Shown here: piece by piece, positions 19,649 through 28,937 of the stretch
How positions within the stretch are numbered: position 1 is the first letter of the stretch
How the letters are laid out: each line of letters begins with the position of its first letter
DNA from: an uncultured Pelagibacteraceae bacterium
GTDB taxonomy: Bacteria > Pseudomonadota > Alphaproteobacteria > Pelagibacterales > Pelagibacteraceae
Length of the DNA stretch: 64,000 nt
Direction: 5' to 3'
NCBI GenBank assembly: GCA_902611815.1
Contig: CACMAZ010000001.1
Location: forward strand, 35,430 to 99,429
The notes under the pieces: generated by a model
What the model was told of the DNA's origin: nothing
Databases searched by the model: none
The model's input: the letters and a program-made list of their open reading frames with translations, nothing else
Program-made: the position numbers and the translations under genes

Positions 19649-20989
19649 ATGAGTCAAAAACCATCAATACCAAATTCTCTAAATGAACATTGGATGCCAT
19701 TTACATCCAATAAAGATTTTAAAGAAAGACCAAGATTAATTACGGAAGCAAAAGGTGTTTATTTAAAAAATCACGAGGGTAATACGCAAATTGATGCAAG
19801 CTCTGGTCTTTTTTGTAATCCATTGGGTCATGGTAGAATGGAAATTATTGATGCAATTACAAAACAATTAAAAACTTTAGATTATGCTCAACCGTTCCAA
19901 CAAGGTTTTGGTGGATCATTTGAGTTAGCAACTAGAATTTCAAAACACACACCTGGAAATTTAAACAGAATTTTTTACACAATTTGTGGATCAACTGCTG
20001 TTGAAACAGCAATTAAAATTAGTATCGCTTATCACAAAGCAAGAGGAGAAGGACAAAGATTTAGATTTGTTGGAAGAGAAAGAGCTTACCATGGCATGAA
20101 CATTGGTGCAACTTCAGTAGGTGGAATGATTAATAACGTTAAAGCATATGCAAGTGTTTTAATGCCAGGAGTCGTTCACATGAGACATACACATTTAGAC
20201 GAACATAAGTTTATATCTGGTCAACCAGAAACAGGCGCAGAAATTGCAAATGATCTTGAGAGAATTTGTACAAACTTTGGTGCAGAAAATATTGCAGCTT
20301 GTATAGTTGAACCAATTGCAGGATCTACTGGAACATTAGTTCCGCCAGTTGGATATTTACAAAGACTTAGAGAACTTTGTGACAAACATAATATTCTTTT
20401 AATTTTTGACGAAGTAATAACAGGATGGGGTAGAACAGGATCAACTTTTGGTGCTCAAGAGTTCGGTGTTACTCCAGATATAATGACAATGGCAAAAGCT
20501 ACAACTAATGGAATTGTTCCATTTGGTGTAGTTGCGTGTAAAGAAGAAATTTATGATGCGGTAATGGATAATTCTCCTAAAGGAGTAATAGAACTTTTCC
20601 ACGGTTACACTTATTCTGGTATTCCAATATCTGTTGCAGCGGCTTTAGCAGTTCAAGATATATTTGAAAAAGAAGATATTTTTAACAGAGCAAAAGAACT
20701 AGCACCATATTTCCAAGAAGGTTTATTCTCATTAAAAGATATTGATGTTGTTGAAAACATTAGAGGATATGGAATGATGGGTGGTATTGATATTAAGATG
20801 GATACAAAACCAGGAAGAGCAGGACTTGCAACATTTAAACATTGTTATGATGCAGGAGTAAATTTTAAAGCTACTGGAGATTGTTTAATTATTGCACCAA
20901 TGTTTATTTGTGAAAAAAAACATATTGATGAAATAATCGATAAGTTAAGAACAGGAATTACGAACTATAGTAAAAGTAAGAAGAATTAA
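19649..20989 (+). CDS. Class III omega-aminotransferase (taurine- or beta-alanine-pyruvate aminotransferase)
   Basis: EHWMPFTSNKDFKERPRL N-terminus; LIFDEVITGWGRTGS; MAKATTNG (PLP Lys). Confidence 0.82.
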   Translation: MSQKPSIPNSLNEHWMPFTSNKDFKERPRLITEAKGVYLKNHEGNTQIDASSGLFCNPLGHGRMEIIDAITKQLKTLDYAQPFQQGFGGSFELATRISKHTPGNLNRIFYTICGSTAVETAIKISIAYHKARGEGQRFRFVGRERAYHGMNIGATSVGGMINNVKAYASVLMPGVVHMRHTHLDEHKFISGQPETGAEIANDLERICTNFGAENIAACIVEPIAGSTGTLVPPVGYLQRLRELCDKHNILLIFDEVITGWGRTGSTFGAQEFGVTPDIMTMAKATTNGIVPFGVVACKEEIYDAVMDNSPKGVIELFHGYTYSGIPISVAAALAVQDIFEKEDIFNRAKELAPYFQEGLFSLKDIDVVENIRGYGMMGGIDIKMDTKPGRAGLATFKHCYDAGVNFKATGDCLIIAPMFICEKKHIDEIIDKLRTGITNYSKSKKN

Positions 20990-20997
20990 TTTTCTTT

Positions 20998-22116
20998 ATG
21001 AAAATTGGCGTTCCAAAAGAGATAAAGCCTCAAGAAAATAGAATAGGATTAACCCCCGAAAGTGTAAAAACTTTAGTTGGCGAAGGCCATGAAATATTGG
21101 TCGAAAACAATGGTGGATTTGAAGCTGGTTTTGATAATGATCAGTATACAAAAGCAGGTGCAAAAATTGTAAAAACAGCTGGTGATATTTTTAATGATGC
21201 AGACATAATAGTTAAAGTAAAAGAGCCTCAAAAAGTTGAGGTGGATATGTTAAGAGAAAATCAAATACTTTATACTTATCTTCATTTAGCTGCTGCAAAA
21301 GAACTTACAGAAGGATTAATCAAATCTAAAAGTGTAAATATTGCATACGAAACTGTTACAGATGATAATGGTAGACTTCCATTACTTGCACCTATGAGTG
21401 CAGTTGCCGGCCGTATGTCAGTCCAAGCTGGAGCACATTGTTTAGAAAAAAACCAAAAGGGTAGAGGTATTTTATTAGGTGGAGCACCTGGCGGTGAACC
21501 AGCAAATGTATTAATTCTTGGTGGTGGAGTTGTGGGAGAGAATGCTGCAATTATTGCAACAGGCATGAGAGCTAAAGTTCACATAGTTGATAAATCAGAA
21601 GAAAGATTAAAACAATTAGTTAAAATGTTTGGTGATAAAATAATTCCAGAGCAAAGTGATAAAGTTGATTTAGATAAGTTAGTTTCAGAGGCTGATTTAT
21701 TAGTAGGTGGAGTTTTAATTCCAGGCGCAGAGGCTCCAAAATTAGTTACGAAAGATATGTTGAAATTGATGAAGAGAGGTTCTGTAATAGTCGATGTTGC
21801 AATTGATCAAGGAGGGTGCGTTGAAACAAGTAAACCAACCACTCATGGAGATCCAACTTATATAGTTAATGATGTTGTTCACTATTGCGTTGCTAATATG
21901 CCAGGTGGAGTACCAAGAACCTCAACATTTGCATTAAATAAAGCTACACTTCCTTATTTAGTAAAATTAGCAAACAAAGGTTACCAAAAAGCTTTAGGTG
22001 AAGATAAAAATTTCTTAGCAGGATTAAATGTTCATAAAGGACATGTTACTTATAAGGCTGTTGCGGATGTATTTGGGCATGAATATGTTAGTGCAGGAGA
22101 AGCAATCAAAAGTTAA
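20998..22116 (+). CDS. ald: Alanine dehydrogenase
   Basis: MKIGVPKEIKPQENRIGLTPESV; SVNIAYETV; GGGVVGENAA nucleotide-binding motif. Confidence 0.93.
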   Translation: MKIGVPKEIKPQENRIGLTPESVKTLVGEGHEILVENNGGFEAGFDNDQYTKAGAKIVKTAGDIFNDADIIVKVKEPQKVEVDMLRENQILYTYLHLAAAKELTEGLIKSKSVNIAYETVTDDNGRLPLLAPMSAVAGRMSVQAGAHCLEKNQKGRGILLGGAPGGEPANVLILGGGVVGENAAIIATGMRAKVHIVDKSEERLKQLVKMFGDKIIPEQSDKVDLDKLVSEADLLVGGVLIPGAEAPKLVTKDMLKLMKRGSVIVDVAIDQGGCVETSKPTTHGDPTYIVNDVVHYCVANMPGGVPRTSTFALNKATLPYLVKLANKGYQKALGEDKNFLAGLNVHKGHVTYKAVADVFGHEYVSAGEAIKS

Positions 22117-22117
22117 T

Positions 22118-22762
22118 ATGAAATTGATAAAATTCATAATTTGTTTTGTTTTAATTTTAAGCCTAAATAATAATGCCAAAGCTTTATCAGGAGTAGGTCC
22201 TTTAAGTTTTTCAGAGGGAACTTTTGAATGGTTTTTAGCCTACTTAAGAGGAGATGGGCAAACCACAGGAGAAGTCGGTTTTAGACAAGGTTATCCTGGT
22301 GGTTTTGCAGTTAATCCAGAAGGAACTTATGGTTATTATTCCTATTGTCCTTTAAAATATGGTTCAGGGGGATGCAGAGTTGATTTTGGTAGAACTGTGC
22401 AAGCTTGTTCTAAAGGAAGCAAAGCAAGAGGTGGAAGCAAATGCAAACTGTTTGCAAGAGGTTATAAAGTTGTTTGGGGCGGAGCAAATATAAAATTTTC
22501 AAGAAAATTTGATGAGCAAGTTGTACGTACGATTTTTAAAGAAAACGGATGGTATGAGGAATTTTCTAATAGACCACCACCTTCTGGTTCAAGTGAAAAT
22601 AAATATATCCAAAAGAAAAAAGATAAAAAAAATTCAAATATAGTCAAAAAATCAAATAATGCAGATATTATCAAAGAAATAAAAGAACTAAAAAAACTAC
22701 TTGATGAAGGAATTTTGACAGAGGATGAATTTAAAAATGCAAAAAAAAAATTGCTTGAGTAA
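22118..22762 (+). CDS. Exported protein with C-terminal SHOCT-like module
   Basis: Start reassigned to ATG at 22118 (MKLIKFIICFVLILSLNNNAKA signal peptide); C-term IKEIKELKKLLDEGILTEDEFKNAKKKLLE. Confidence 0.75.
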   Translation: MKLIKFIICFVLILSLNNNAKALSGVGPLSFSEGTFEWFLAYLRGDGQTTGEVGFRQGYPGGFAVNPEGTYGYYSYCPLKYGSGGCRVDFGRTVQACSKGSKARGGSKCKLFARGYKVVWGGANIKFSRKFDEQVVRTIFKENGWYEEFSNRPPPSGSSENKYIQKKKDKKNSNIVKKSNNADIIKEIKELKKLLDEGILTEDEFKNAKKKLLE

Positions 22763-22768
22763 ATATAT

Positions 22769-23335
22769 ATGAGATTAATTTTTAAAATTTTAATTATTCT
22801 ACTTATCAATTTAAATGTTTTTGCTGATATAAAACAATATGAAATTAATGGAATGTCGATAGGAGACAGTGCTTTAAACTTTTACTCAGAAAATGAAATA
22901 CTGAAAAAACAAGAAAATTATTTTCGTCAAAAATCTGTTAAGGCATCTGAATTTGAAAGTAAAGGGCTGTATGATTACATTCAATTAATGTACAAATCAA
23001 AAGATAAAACATATTCAATTGTAGGAATTTCAGCACTCATTAAGATGGATGTAAACAAATGCGAAGGTATTTTAGAAGAGGAAGCTGTAAAAATTTCATC
23101 ATCTTTTGGCTCTGATTTAAAAAAAGATTATGGAAAAAGAAAAATTAAACATAGTTATGATAAATCTGGAAAAAGTTTTGTTACTCAAAAAAAGTATAAA
23201 TTCAGCAACAATGATGAATTAATCATAGCATGTTATTATTGGTCAGATAAAATTAAAAATAAAGATGGATATAACGATAATTTTAGAGTTAGTTTGAGAT
23301 CAAAGTACTACTCAAATTTTCTCAATAGAGAATAA
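22769..23335 (+). CDS. Exported protein of unknown function, paralogue A of tandem pair
   Basis: Signal peptide; DIKQYEINGMSIGDSALNFYSENEI. Confidence 0.7.
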   Translation: MRLIFKILIILLINLNVFADIKQYEINGMSIGDSALNFYSENEILKKQENYFRQKSVKASEFESKGLYDYIQLMYKSKDKTYSIVGISALIKMDVNKCEGILEEEAVKISSSFGSDLKKDYGKRKIKHSYDKSGKSFVTQKKYKFSNNDELIIACYYWSDKIKNKDGYNDNFRVSLRSKYYSNFLNRE

Positions 23336-23344
23336 TATAAAGAT

Positions 23345-23926
23345 ATGAAAAAAATCTTATTATTATTATTTTTAAGTTTCTTTATTAATTTACATGTTCA
23401 AGCAGATGATACTAAAGATTTTCAAATTGGTGGAATAAGTCTTAATGATAGTCTTTTGAATACATTTAGTGAAAAAGAGATAAAAAAAGCTAAAAGAAAG
23501 ACCAGTTTCAAAAGCAAAAAATATTCGATGTATGCATTTTTTGGAGATTACAATCCATACGACCACTTAGTAATTTATACTGAGAGAAAAGACAAATCCT
23601 ACATAATAAAATCTGTGGCAGGATTTATGAAATTTGAAAAAAATTGGGAAGGTTGTTTGAAAGAGCAAGATAGCATCTCAGACGAAGTACAAAATTTATT
23701 TTCTAATGCGAAAAAAACTGTGAAAGAGTTTGCCCAGCCTTTTGACAAAACTGGAAATAGTATTGAAAGAGATGTCATATTTGCATTAGAATACGGTGAA
23801 GAAATAGGATCAGCTTGTCAAAAATGGGGAAAAAAATATAAAGCTCAGAGAAAAAAAAAAGATACAATACAAGTTTTTATGGACACTAAAGAATATGCAG
23901 CCTGGTTAAGATCCCAAGGGCATTAA
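23345..23926 (+). CDS. Exported protein of unknown function, paralogue B of tandem pair
   Basis: Signal peptide; DTKDFQIGGISLNDSLLNTFSEKEI aligns with the preceding gene product. Confidence 0.7.
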   Translation: MKKILLLLFLSFFINLHVQADDTKDFQIGGISLNDSLLNTFSEKEIKKAKRKTSFKSKKYSMYAFFGDYNPYDHLVIYTERKDKSYIIKSVAGFMKFEKNWEGCLKEQDSISDEVQNLFSNAKKTVKEFAQPFDKTGNSIERDVIFALEYGEEIGSACQKWGKKYKAQRKKKDTIQVFMDTKEYAAWLRSQGH

Positions 23927-23940
23927 AATTAATTAAAGAT

Positions 23941-26382
23941 ATGAAAAAAATACCAAGCTCAACTAAAGTAGTAGTTATTGGAGGTGGAGTTGTTGGATGC
24001 TCTTGTGCTTATCATTTAGCAAAATTTGGTTGGAAAGATGTTATTCTTTTAGAAAGAGATAAATTAACATCTGGTACTACTTGGCATGCAGCAGGATTAG
24101 TAAGTCAATTAGGCCCATCTGCAACAATTACTAAAATAAGAAAATATTCTTTAGACCTTTATAAAGAGCTTGAAAAAAAAGTAGATCATTCAGCTGGACT
24201 TCGTTTAAATGGTGCAATGTCAATTGCTCAAGAAGAGGGGAGATGGCAGGAATTAAAAAGGCAAGCAACTACCGCTCAACTTTATGATGTTAATGTTCAA
24301 ATTTTAAATAAAGATGAAATCAAAGATAAAATTCCTTTAATTAAAAATGATGATTTATTAGGCGGCATTCTTATGCCAGGTGATGGTGCAGGAGATCCAT
24401 CTGGGATCACTCAATTACTTGCAAAAGCTGCAAGAGCAGAAGGTGCTAAAATTTTTGAAGATTCTCCTGTCGAAGATATTCTTGTTAAAAATAAAAGAAT
24501 AGAAGGTGTTGTTGTTAATGGTCAAAAAATAGAATGTGAATATATTGTTTTAGCAACTGGGATGTGGTCAAGACAAATTGGTGAAAAATTAGGTGTAAGT
24601 ATCCCATTATATCCTGCGGAACATTTTTATGTAATCACAGAACCAATAAAAGAAGTACCAAAAGATTTACCGGTAATAAGAGATTTTGATAGCAGAACTT
24701 ATATAAAAGAAGACGCTGGCAAATTATTGTTAGGAATATTTGAAGGAAAATCTATTCCTGCATTTGATAAAACTAACAAAGTTCCAGAAGATTTTTCTTT
24801 TGGAGAATTTCCAGAAAATTTTGAACATTTTGAGCCTTATTTAACTGCGTGCATGAAAAGATTTCCAATATTAGAGAAGGTTGGGATAAGAAAATTTTTT
24901 GCAGGTCCAGAGTCTTTTACACCTGACACTAATACATTACTTGGCGAAGTTCCTGAAGTTAAAAACTTTTTTGTTTGTTGCGGATTAAATAGTATTGGAA
25001 TAGCAAGTGCTGGTGGAGTTGGTAAAGTCACAGCTGAATGGTTAATGAATGGCCATATCAATGAAGATATATTCAGTTATGACATTAAAAGATTTCAAAA
25101 ATTTCATTCAGAAATAAATTTTATCAAAGAAAGAGTTACAGAAACACTCGGAGATCTATATGGAATGCATTGGCCATATAAACAACACAAAACTTCAAGG
25201 AATGTTATAACACTTCCTTATCATGATGAATTAAAAAAGCATGGCGCATGTTTTGGAGTGTCAGGTGGATATGAAAGACCAATGTGGTTTTCAAAAGATG
25301 AAAAAAATAAAGATTATAAATATAGTTACAATTATCAAAATTGGTATCCAAGTGCAGAATTTGAAACAAAAAATACAAGAACTAATGTTGGATTATTTGA
25401 ACTCTCACCTTTTTCAAAATTTGATCTAAAAGGAGAAAAAGTTCACCAAGAATTACAAATGCTATGTACAGCAAATATAAAAGATATCCCAGGTTCTATT
25501 AAATACACTCAAATGCTTAATAAAGATGGAGGAATTGAAGCTGACTTAACTATTATTTGTCTTGATAAAAATTATTTTAGAGTAGTAAGCTCTGCAGCTA
25601 ATCGTGAAAGAGATAAGTTTCATATTTTAAAACATATTTCAAATGAAATAGATTTTAAGGATGTAACAGAAGATTATTGTTGTTTAGGTTTATTTGGGCC
25701 CAAAAGTAGAGAAATGATATCTTCATTTAGTAATAGTGATTTTTCAAAAGAAAACTTTAAATTTGCAACTGCAAAAGAAGTAGAAATATCAAACGTAAAA
25801 GTATGGGCTCAAAGAATATCTTATGTTGGAGAATTAGGTTATGAATTATATGTCAAAAAAGAAAATGCAAAAAAACTCTTTGAGATTTTAGTAACTGAGG
25901 GAAAAAATTTTAATTTGTCTTTATGTGGTATGCACGCAATGGATATTATGAGAATGGAATCTGGCTATGTGCATTGGGGTCATGATATTTCACCTGAGGA
26001 AAATCAATTTGAGGCTGGACTTAATTTTGCAATTAGCTTTAAAAAAAATACTAATTTTATAGGAAGAGAGGTTTTAGAGAAAATCAAAGATAAAAATACT
26101 GATAAAAAACTTAAAATGATCATTTTAGAAAATTCTAAACCTGGAGAACCTCTTCTGCTTCATGATGAGCCTATATTTTTTAAAAATAAGATTGTTGGAA
26201 AAACCACATCAGGAAATTTTTCTTTTAATTTTAATAAAAACCTTGCTTTTGGCTATATTAACTCCGGGATGAGCCATCAGGAGATTGAAAATTCAGAGTT
26301 CGAGATAGAAGTTGAGAAGAAAAAATTTAAGGCTTCAATTTTAAAACAACCTTTAAACTCTAAAAAACTTTCTGAGCTTTAG
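23941..26382 (+). CDS. FAD-dependent dimethylglycine/sarcosine dehydrogenase-like protein with GcvT-type C-terminus
   Basis: VVVIGGGVVGCSCAYHLAKFG; SGTTWHAAGL; C-terminal aminomethyltransferase folate domain. Confidence 0.85.
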   Translation: MKKIPSSTKVVVIGGGVVGCSCAYHLAKFGWKDVILLERDKLTSGTTWHAAGLVSQLGPSATITKIRKYSLDLYKELEKKVDHSAGLRLNGAMSIAQEEGRWQELKRQATTAQLYDVNVQILNKDEIKDKIPLIKNDDLLGGILMPGDGAGDPSGITQLLAKAARAEGAKIFEDSPVEDILVKNKRIEGVVVNGQKIECEYIVLATGMWSRQIGEKLGVSIPLYPAEHFYVITEPIKEVPKDLPVIRDFDSRTYIKEDAGKLLLGIFEGKSIPAFDKTNKVPEDFSFGEFPENFEHFEPYLTACMKRFPILEKVGIRKFFAGPESFTPDTNTLLGEVPEVKNFFVCCGLNSIGIASAGGVGKVTAEWLMNGHINEDIFSYDIKRFQKFHSEINFIKERVTETLGDLYGMHWPYKQHKTSRNVITLPYHDELKKHGACFGVSGGYERPMWFSKDEKNKDYKYSYNYQNWYPSAEFETKNTRTNVGLFELSPFSKFDLKGEKVHQELQMLCTANIKDIPGSIKYTQMLNKDGGIEADLTIICLDKNYFRVVSSAANRERDKFHILKHISNEIDFKDVTEDYCCLGLFGPKSREMISSFSNSDFSKENFKFATAKEVEISNVKVWAQRISYVGELGYELYVKKENAKKLFEILVTEGKNFNLSLCGMHAMDIMRMESGYVHWGHDISPEENQFEAGLNFAISFKKNTNFIGREVLEKIKDKNTDKKLKMIILENSKPGEPLLLHDEPIFFKNKIVGKTTSGNFSFNFNKNLAFGYINSGMSHQEIENSEFEIEVEKKKFKASILKQPLNSKKLSEL

Positions 26383-26452
26383 GACATTTTGACTCTAAAT
26401 ACTGCTTCAACCCATTTTGAACTTAAAATAAATTGATAATATTTATTACATA

Positions 26453-26659
26453 GTGTTTAATATAGTTATGAGTACTGAAGTAAATAGCCTAGAAAACCAA
26501 ACTGAACCTAGTAAAGTTAATCATCAACAAAAAGTAGACATAAATATTCTTTTAAACAGAGTAAGACACGAAAAAAAAAGAGAGAGAAAAGAAAATCTTT
26601 TATTTTTAGGTCTTATTGGCTCAGTGATAGTAGTAACTGGAATTATAGCTTCCTTATAA
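26453..26659 (+). CDS. Hypothetical small protein with one C-terminal TM helix
   Basis: 68 aa ORF; possible start at ATG 26468 (MSTEVNSLENQ); terminal hydrophobic segment LLFLGLIGSVIVVTGIIASL. Confidence 0.5.
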   Translation: MFNIVMSTEVNSLENQTEPSKVNHQQKVDINILLNRVRHEKKRERKENLLFLGLIGSVIVVTGIIASL

Positions 26660-27661
26660 AACTATAATATTCAATATTTTTGTTATTAATTCTGCAAACT
26701 CTTTACCATTTATTTTTCTAACTTCATCAACATCATTCATTACTTTTAAATAATCTTTCGAATAGTTTGAAGTTCCTGGTCCACCAAAAATTAAATAATG
26801 GTTATTTTTATCTTTAGTTAATAATTTTTTTTTAAGTAAATTTTTTAATTTTCTTAATACAGTTGGCCTTGGAATACTCGTTAACTCTGAGATTGTCATT
26901 GCATTGAGTCCTTGATTACCGTGATCATTAAGTCTTTTAATAAAAGCATCATTGTTTCTTAAAAGGTTCTGATTTTCTTTAAGATTTTTTGACATAACTA
27001 AATTTTGGTTATAGACACAATTTCCCCATATAGTCCAAGTTTCTACATCTCCAAAAATTACTTTCCATCTGGTAATTAATGGAATTTGATAATCAAAAAA
27101 ATATTGCCAACATCTAGTAAAGTTTTTTTTTATTTTTTCTTCAATTTCATTTTTAGCTATTTTACTTTTAAGCACATTTTCTCTTGTTAAATAATCAGTA
27201 AAATGAGATATCACTCTTGATAAATTTCGAATCGAGTCAGTAGGTTTTTGTATTTCTTGACCTCTTCTTTCTAGCATTACTTTTTTTTTATTTTTTTTAA
27301 TTGCACCCTCTTTTTCTAATTCCATCATTTTTCTTCTTGTGGTTTCTTTAGAAATATTAAGCTCTCTAGATAAATCAATTATATTAATTTTTGGAATTTC
27401 AAATTTATCTTTTGAGTAAAATTCATCAAACGAATTAACAACAAAATGGTCGTTATAACCTTTAAAAGCTTTATTAATTAAATATATTAAAATTATATAT
27501 TTATCGAAATCTTTAAATCTTCTAAATGCTGCTGTGAGCCACTGCTGTTGAAAATAAAAAATTTCAGTGATCAAGAGATCGTGATATTTCTTAAAAACAT
27601 TAAAACTATCATCTGTTTGTATCTTTGATGAAAATTTTATTTCTTTATTTACAACCGTCAT
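26654..27661 (-). CDS. Putative DNA-binding regulator with two winged-helix segments
   Basis: HTH-like DLSRELNISKETTRRKMMELEKEGAI and TISELTSIPRPTVLRKLKNLLKKKLL; start uncertain (27661 or 27712). Confidence 0.65.
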   Translation of the reverse strand: MTVVNKEIKFSSKIQTDDSFNVFKKYHDLLITEIFYFQQQWLTAAFRRFKDFDKYIILIYLINKAFKGYNDHFVVNSFDEFYSKDKFEIPKINIIDLSRELNISKETTRRKMMELEKEGAIKKNKKKVMLERRGQEIQKPTDSIRNLSRVISHFTDYLTRENVLKSKIAKNEIEEKIKKNFTRCWQYFFDYQIPLITRWKVIFGDVETWTIWGNCVYNQNLVMSKNLKENQNLLRNNDAFIKRLNDHGNQGLNAMTISELTSIPRPTVLRKLKNLLKKKLLTKDKNNHYLIFGGPGTSNYSKDYLKVMNDVDEVRKINGKEFAELITKILNIIVL

Positions 27662-27674
27662 TGGTTGTAAATAA
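27645..27674. promoter_or_regulatory. Perfect 12-bp inverted repeat with 6-nt spacer at the regulator 5' end
   Basis: TTATTTACAACC-GTCATT-GGTTGTAAATAA read directly. Confidence 0.6.
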
Positions 27675-27762
27675 TATGAAAAAAAGTGATAATTCAAGAA
27701 TAAATCAATCAAATATTTGTTGAAATTTATTTTAATTACTTCATAAACCTCTTGAGGGAATA

Positions 27763-28617
27763 GTGGAATTTGTAAAAAACGTTGGACCCATTGGCATGAT
27801 ATTCATCATGTTCTCACTTGGTTTAAATTTAACTGCTAAAGATTTTTTAGAAGTTGTTAAAAAACCTAGAAACCTAATAATTGCTCTAATTTGTCAAATG
27901 ATAATTCTTCCAGTTATTGGAATTATTATCATTTCCTTTTTCCCTATGCAGGCTGAGTTTCAATTAGGTGTATTTTTATTATTAATATTGCCTTCTGCTG
28001 TAATGTCCAACTATGCAACAAAATTAGTTAAAGGCAATGTCGCCTTATCTATAACAATAACTTCCTTCTGTGCTCTGGTATCTTTTATATCTATTCCAAT
28101 ATTTTTAAAAATTTATTCATCATTTTTTAAAGATGTTGAATTTGATTTAAATCTATTAAAATTTTCAGTTAGAATGTTTTTGTTTATAGCCTTACCTACA
28201 TTTGTAGGAATTTTGGTAAGAGGAAATTTTAAAAAATTTTCAGAGCAGAATAACTTAAGATTTGACAGGGCTGCTTTTTTCTTGTTTATTTTGATAGTTA
28301 TTATTGCAATTTTCACTGAAAGAAATAATCTTGGAGGATACTTCGCAGATGTTGGTGCAATATCTTTTGTTGTAATTGTATCAATCTTAACATCTGTTTA
28401 TTTAGTCACAAGATTTACAGTTAAAGAGGTGAGAATCCAAAGAACAATTATGATCGAAGCTATGCTTCAAAATGGTGCTATGGGGTTAATCGTTGGAGCT
28501 CAGTTATTTCATGAACTTGAATACATGACACCAATTGCTGTTTATGCTTTAATTCAATATGTGGCATTGATGTTTTACATAGGTAATATAAACATAAATA
28601 GGTTATCTAAAGCTTAG
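27763..28617 (+). CDS. Bile acid:sodium symporter (BASS) family transporter
   Basis: GTG start; MFSLGLNLTAKDF and LPSAVMSNYATKLVKGNVALS motifs. Confidence 0.75.
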   Translation: MEFVKNVGPIGMIFIMFSLGLNLTAKDFLEVVKKPRNLIIALICQMIILPVIGIIIISFFPMQAEFQLGVFLLLILPSAVMSNYATKLVKGNVALSITITSFCALVSFISIPIFLKIYSSFFKDVEFDLNLLKFSVRMFLFIALPTFVGILVRGNFKKFSEQNNLRFDRAAFFLFILIVIIAIFTERNNLGGYFADVGAISFVVIVSILTSVYLVTRFTVKEVRIQRTIMIEAMLQNGAMGLIVGAQLFHELEYMTPIAVYALIQYVALMFYIGNININRLSKA

Positions 28618-28937
28618 TGAAAAAATTATTATTTATTTTGTTATTTTTCTTAACAACAAATAATATTGTCTATGCTGATTTAAAAAATTTGAAATGTGAA
28701 AATATTTTAACAAAAAATAAAGCTAACATTATTTATGGAAAAAACTTTGCGAAAGAGGAAATGTCACCTAATATTTGGTTATTTTTTCAAAAAATAACGT
28801 TAGATAAAAATACTTTGAACATAATTAGTATAGATGATGAAAAAAAAATAAGAGAATGGAATATAAACTTAATTTCGGGGGAAGCTACATTAATTCCAAT
28901 GTTCGATCCTAAATCAAAATGGTTATGCAAAATCTAA
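28617..28937 (+). CDS. Exported hypothetical protein
   Basis: GTG start overlapping previous stop; N-terminal signal peptide. Confidence 0.55.
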   Translation: MKKLLFILLFFLTTNNIVYADLKNLKCENILTKNKANIIYGKNFAKEEMSPNIWLFFQKITLDKNTLNIISIDDEKKIREWNINLISGEATLIPMFDPKSKWLCKI

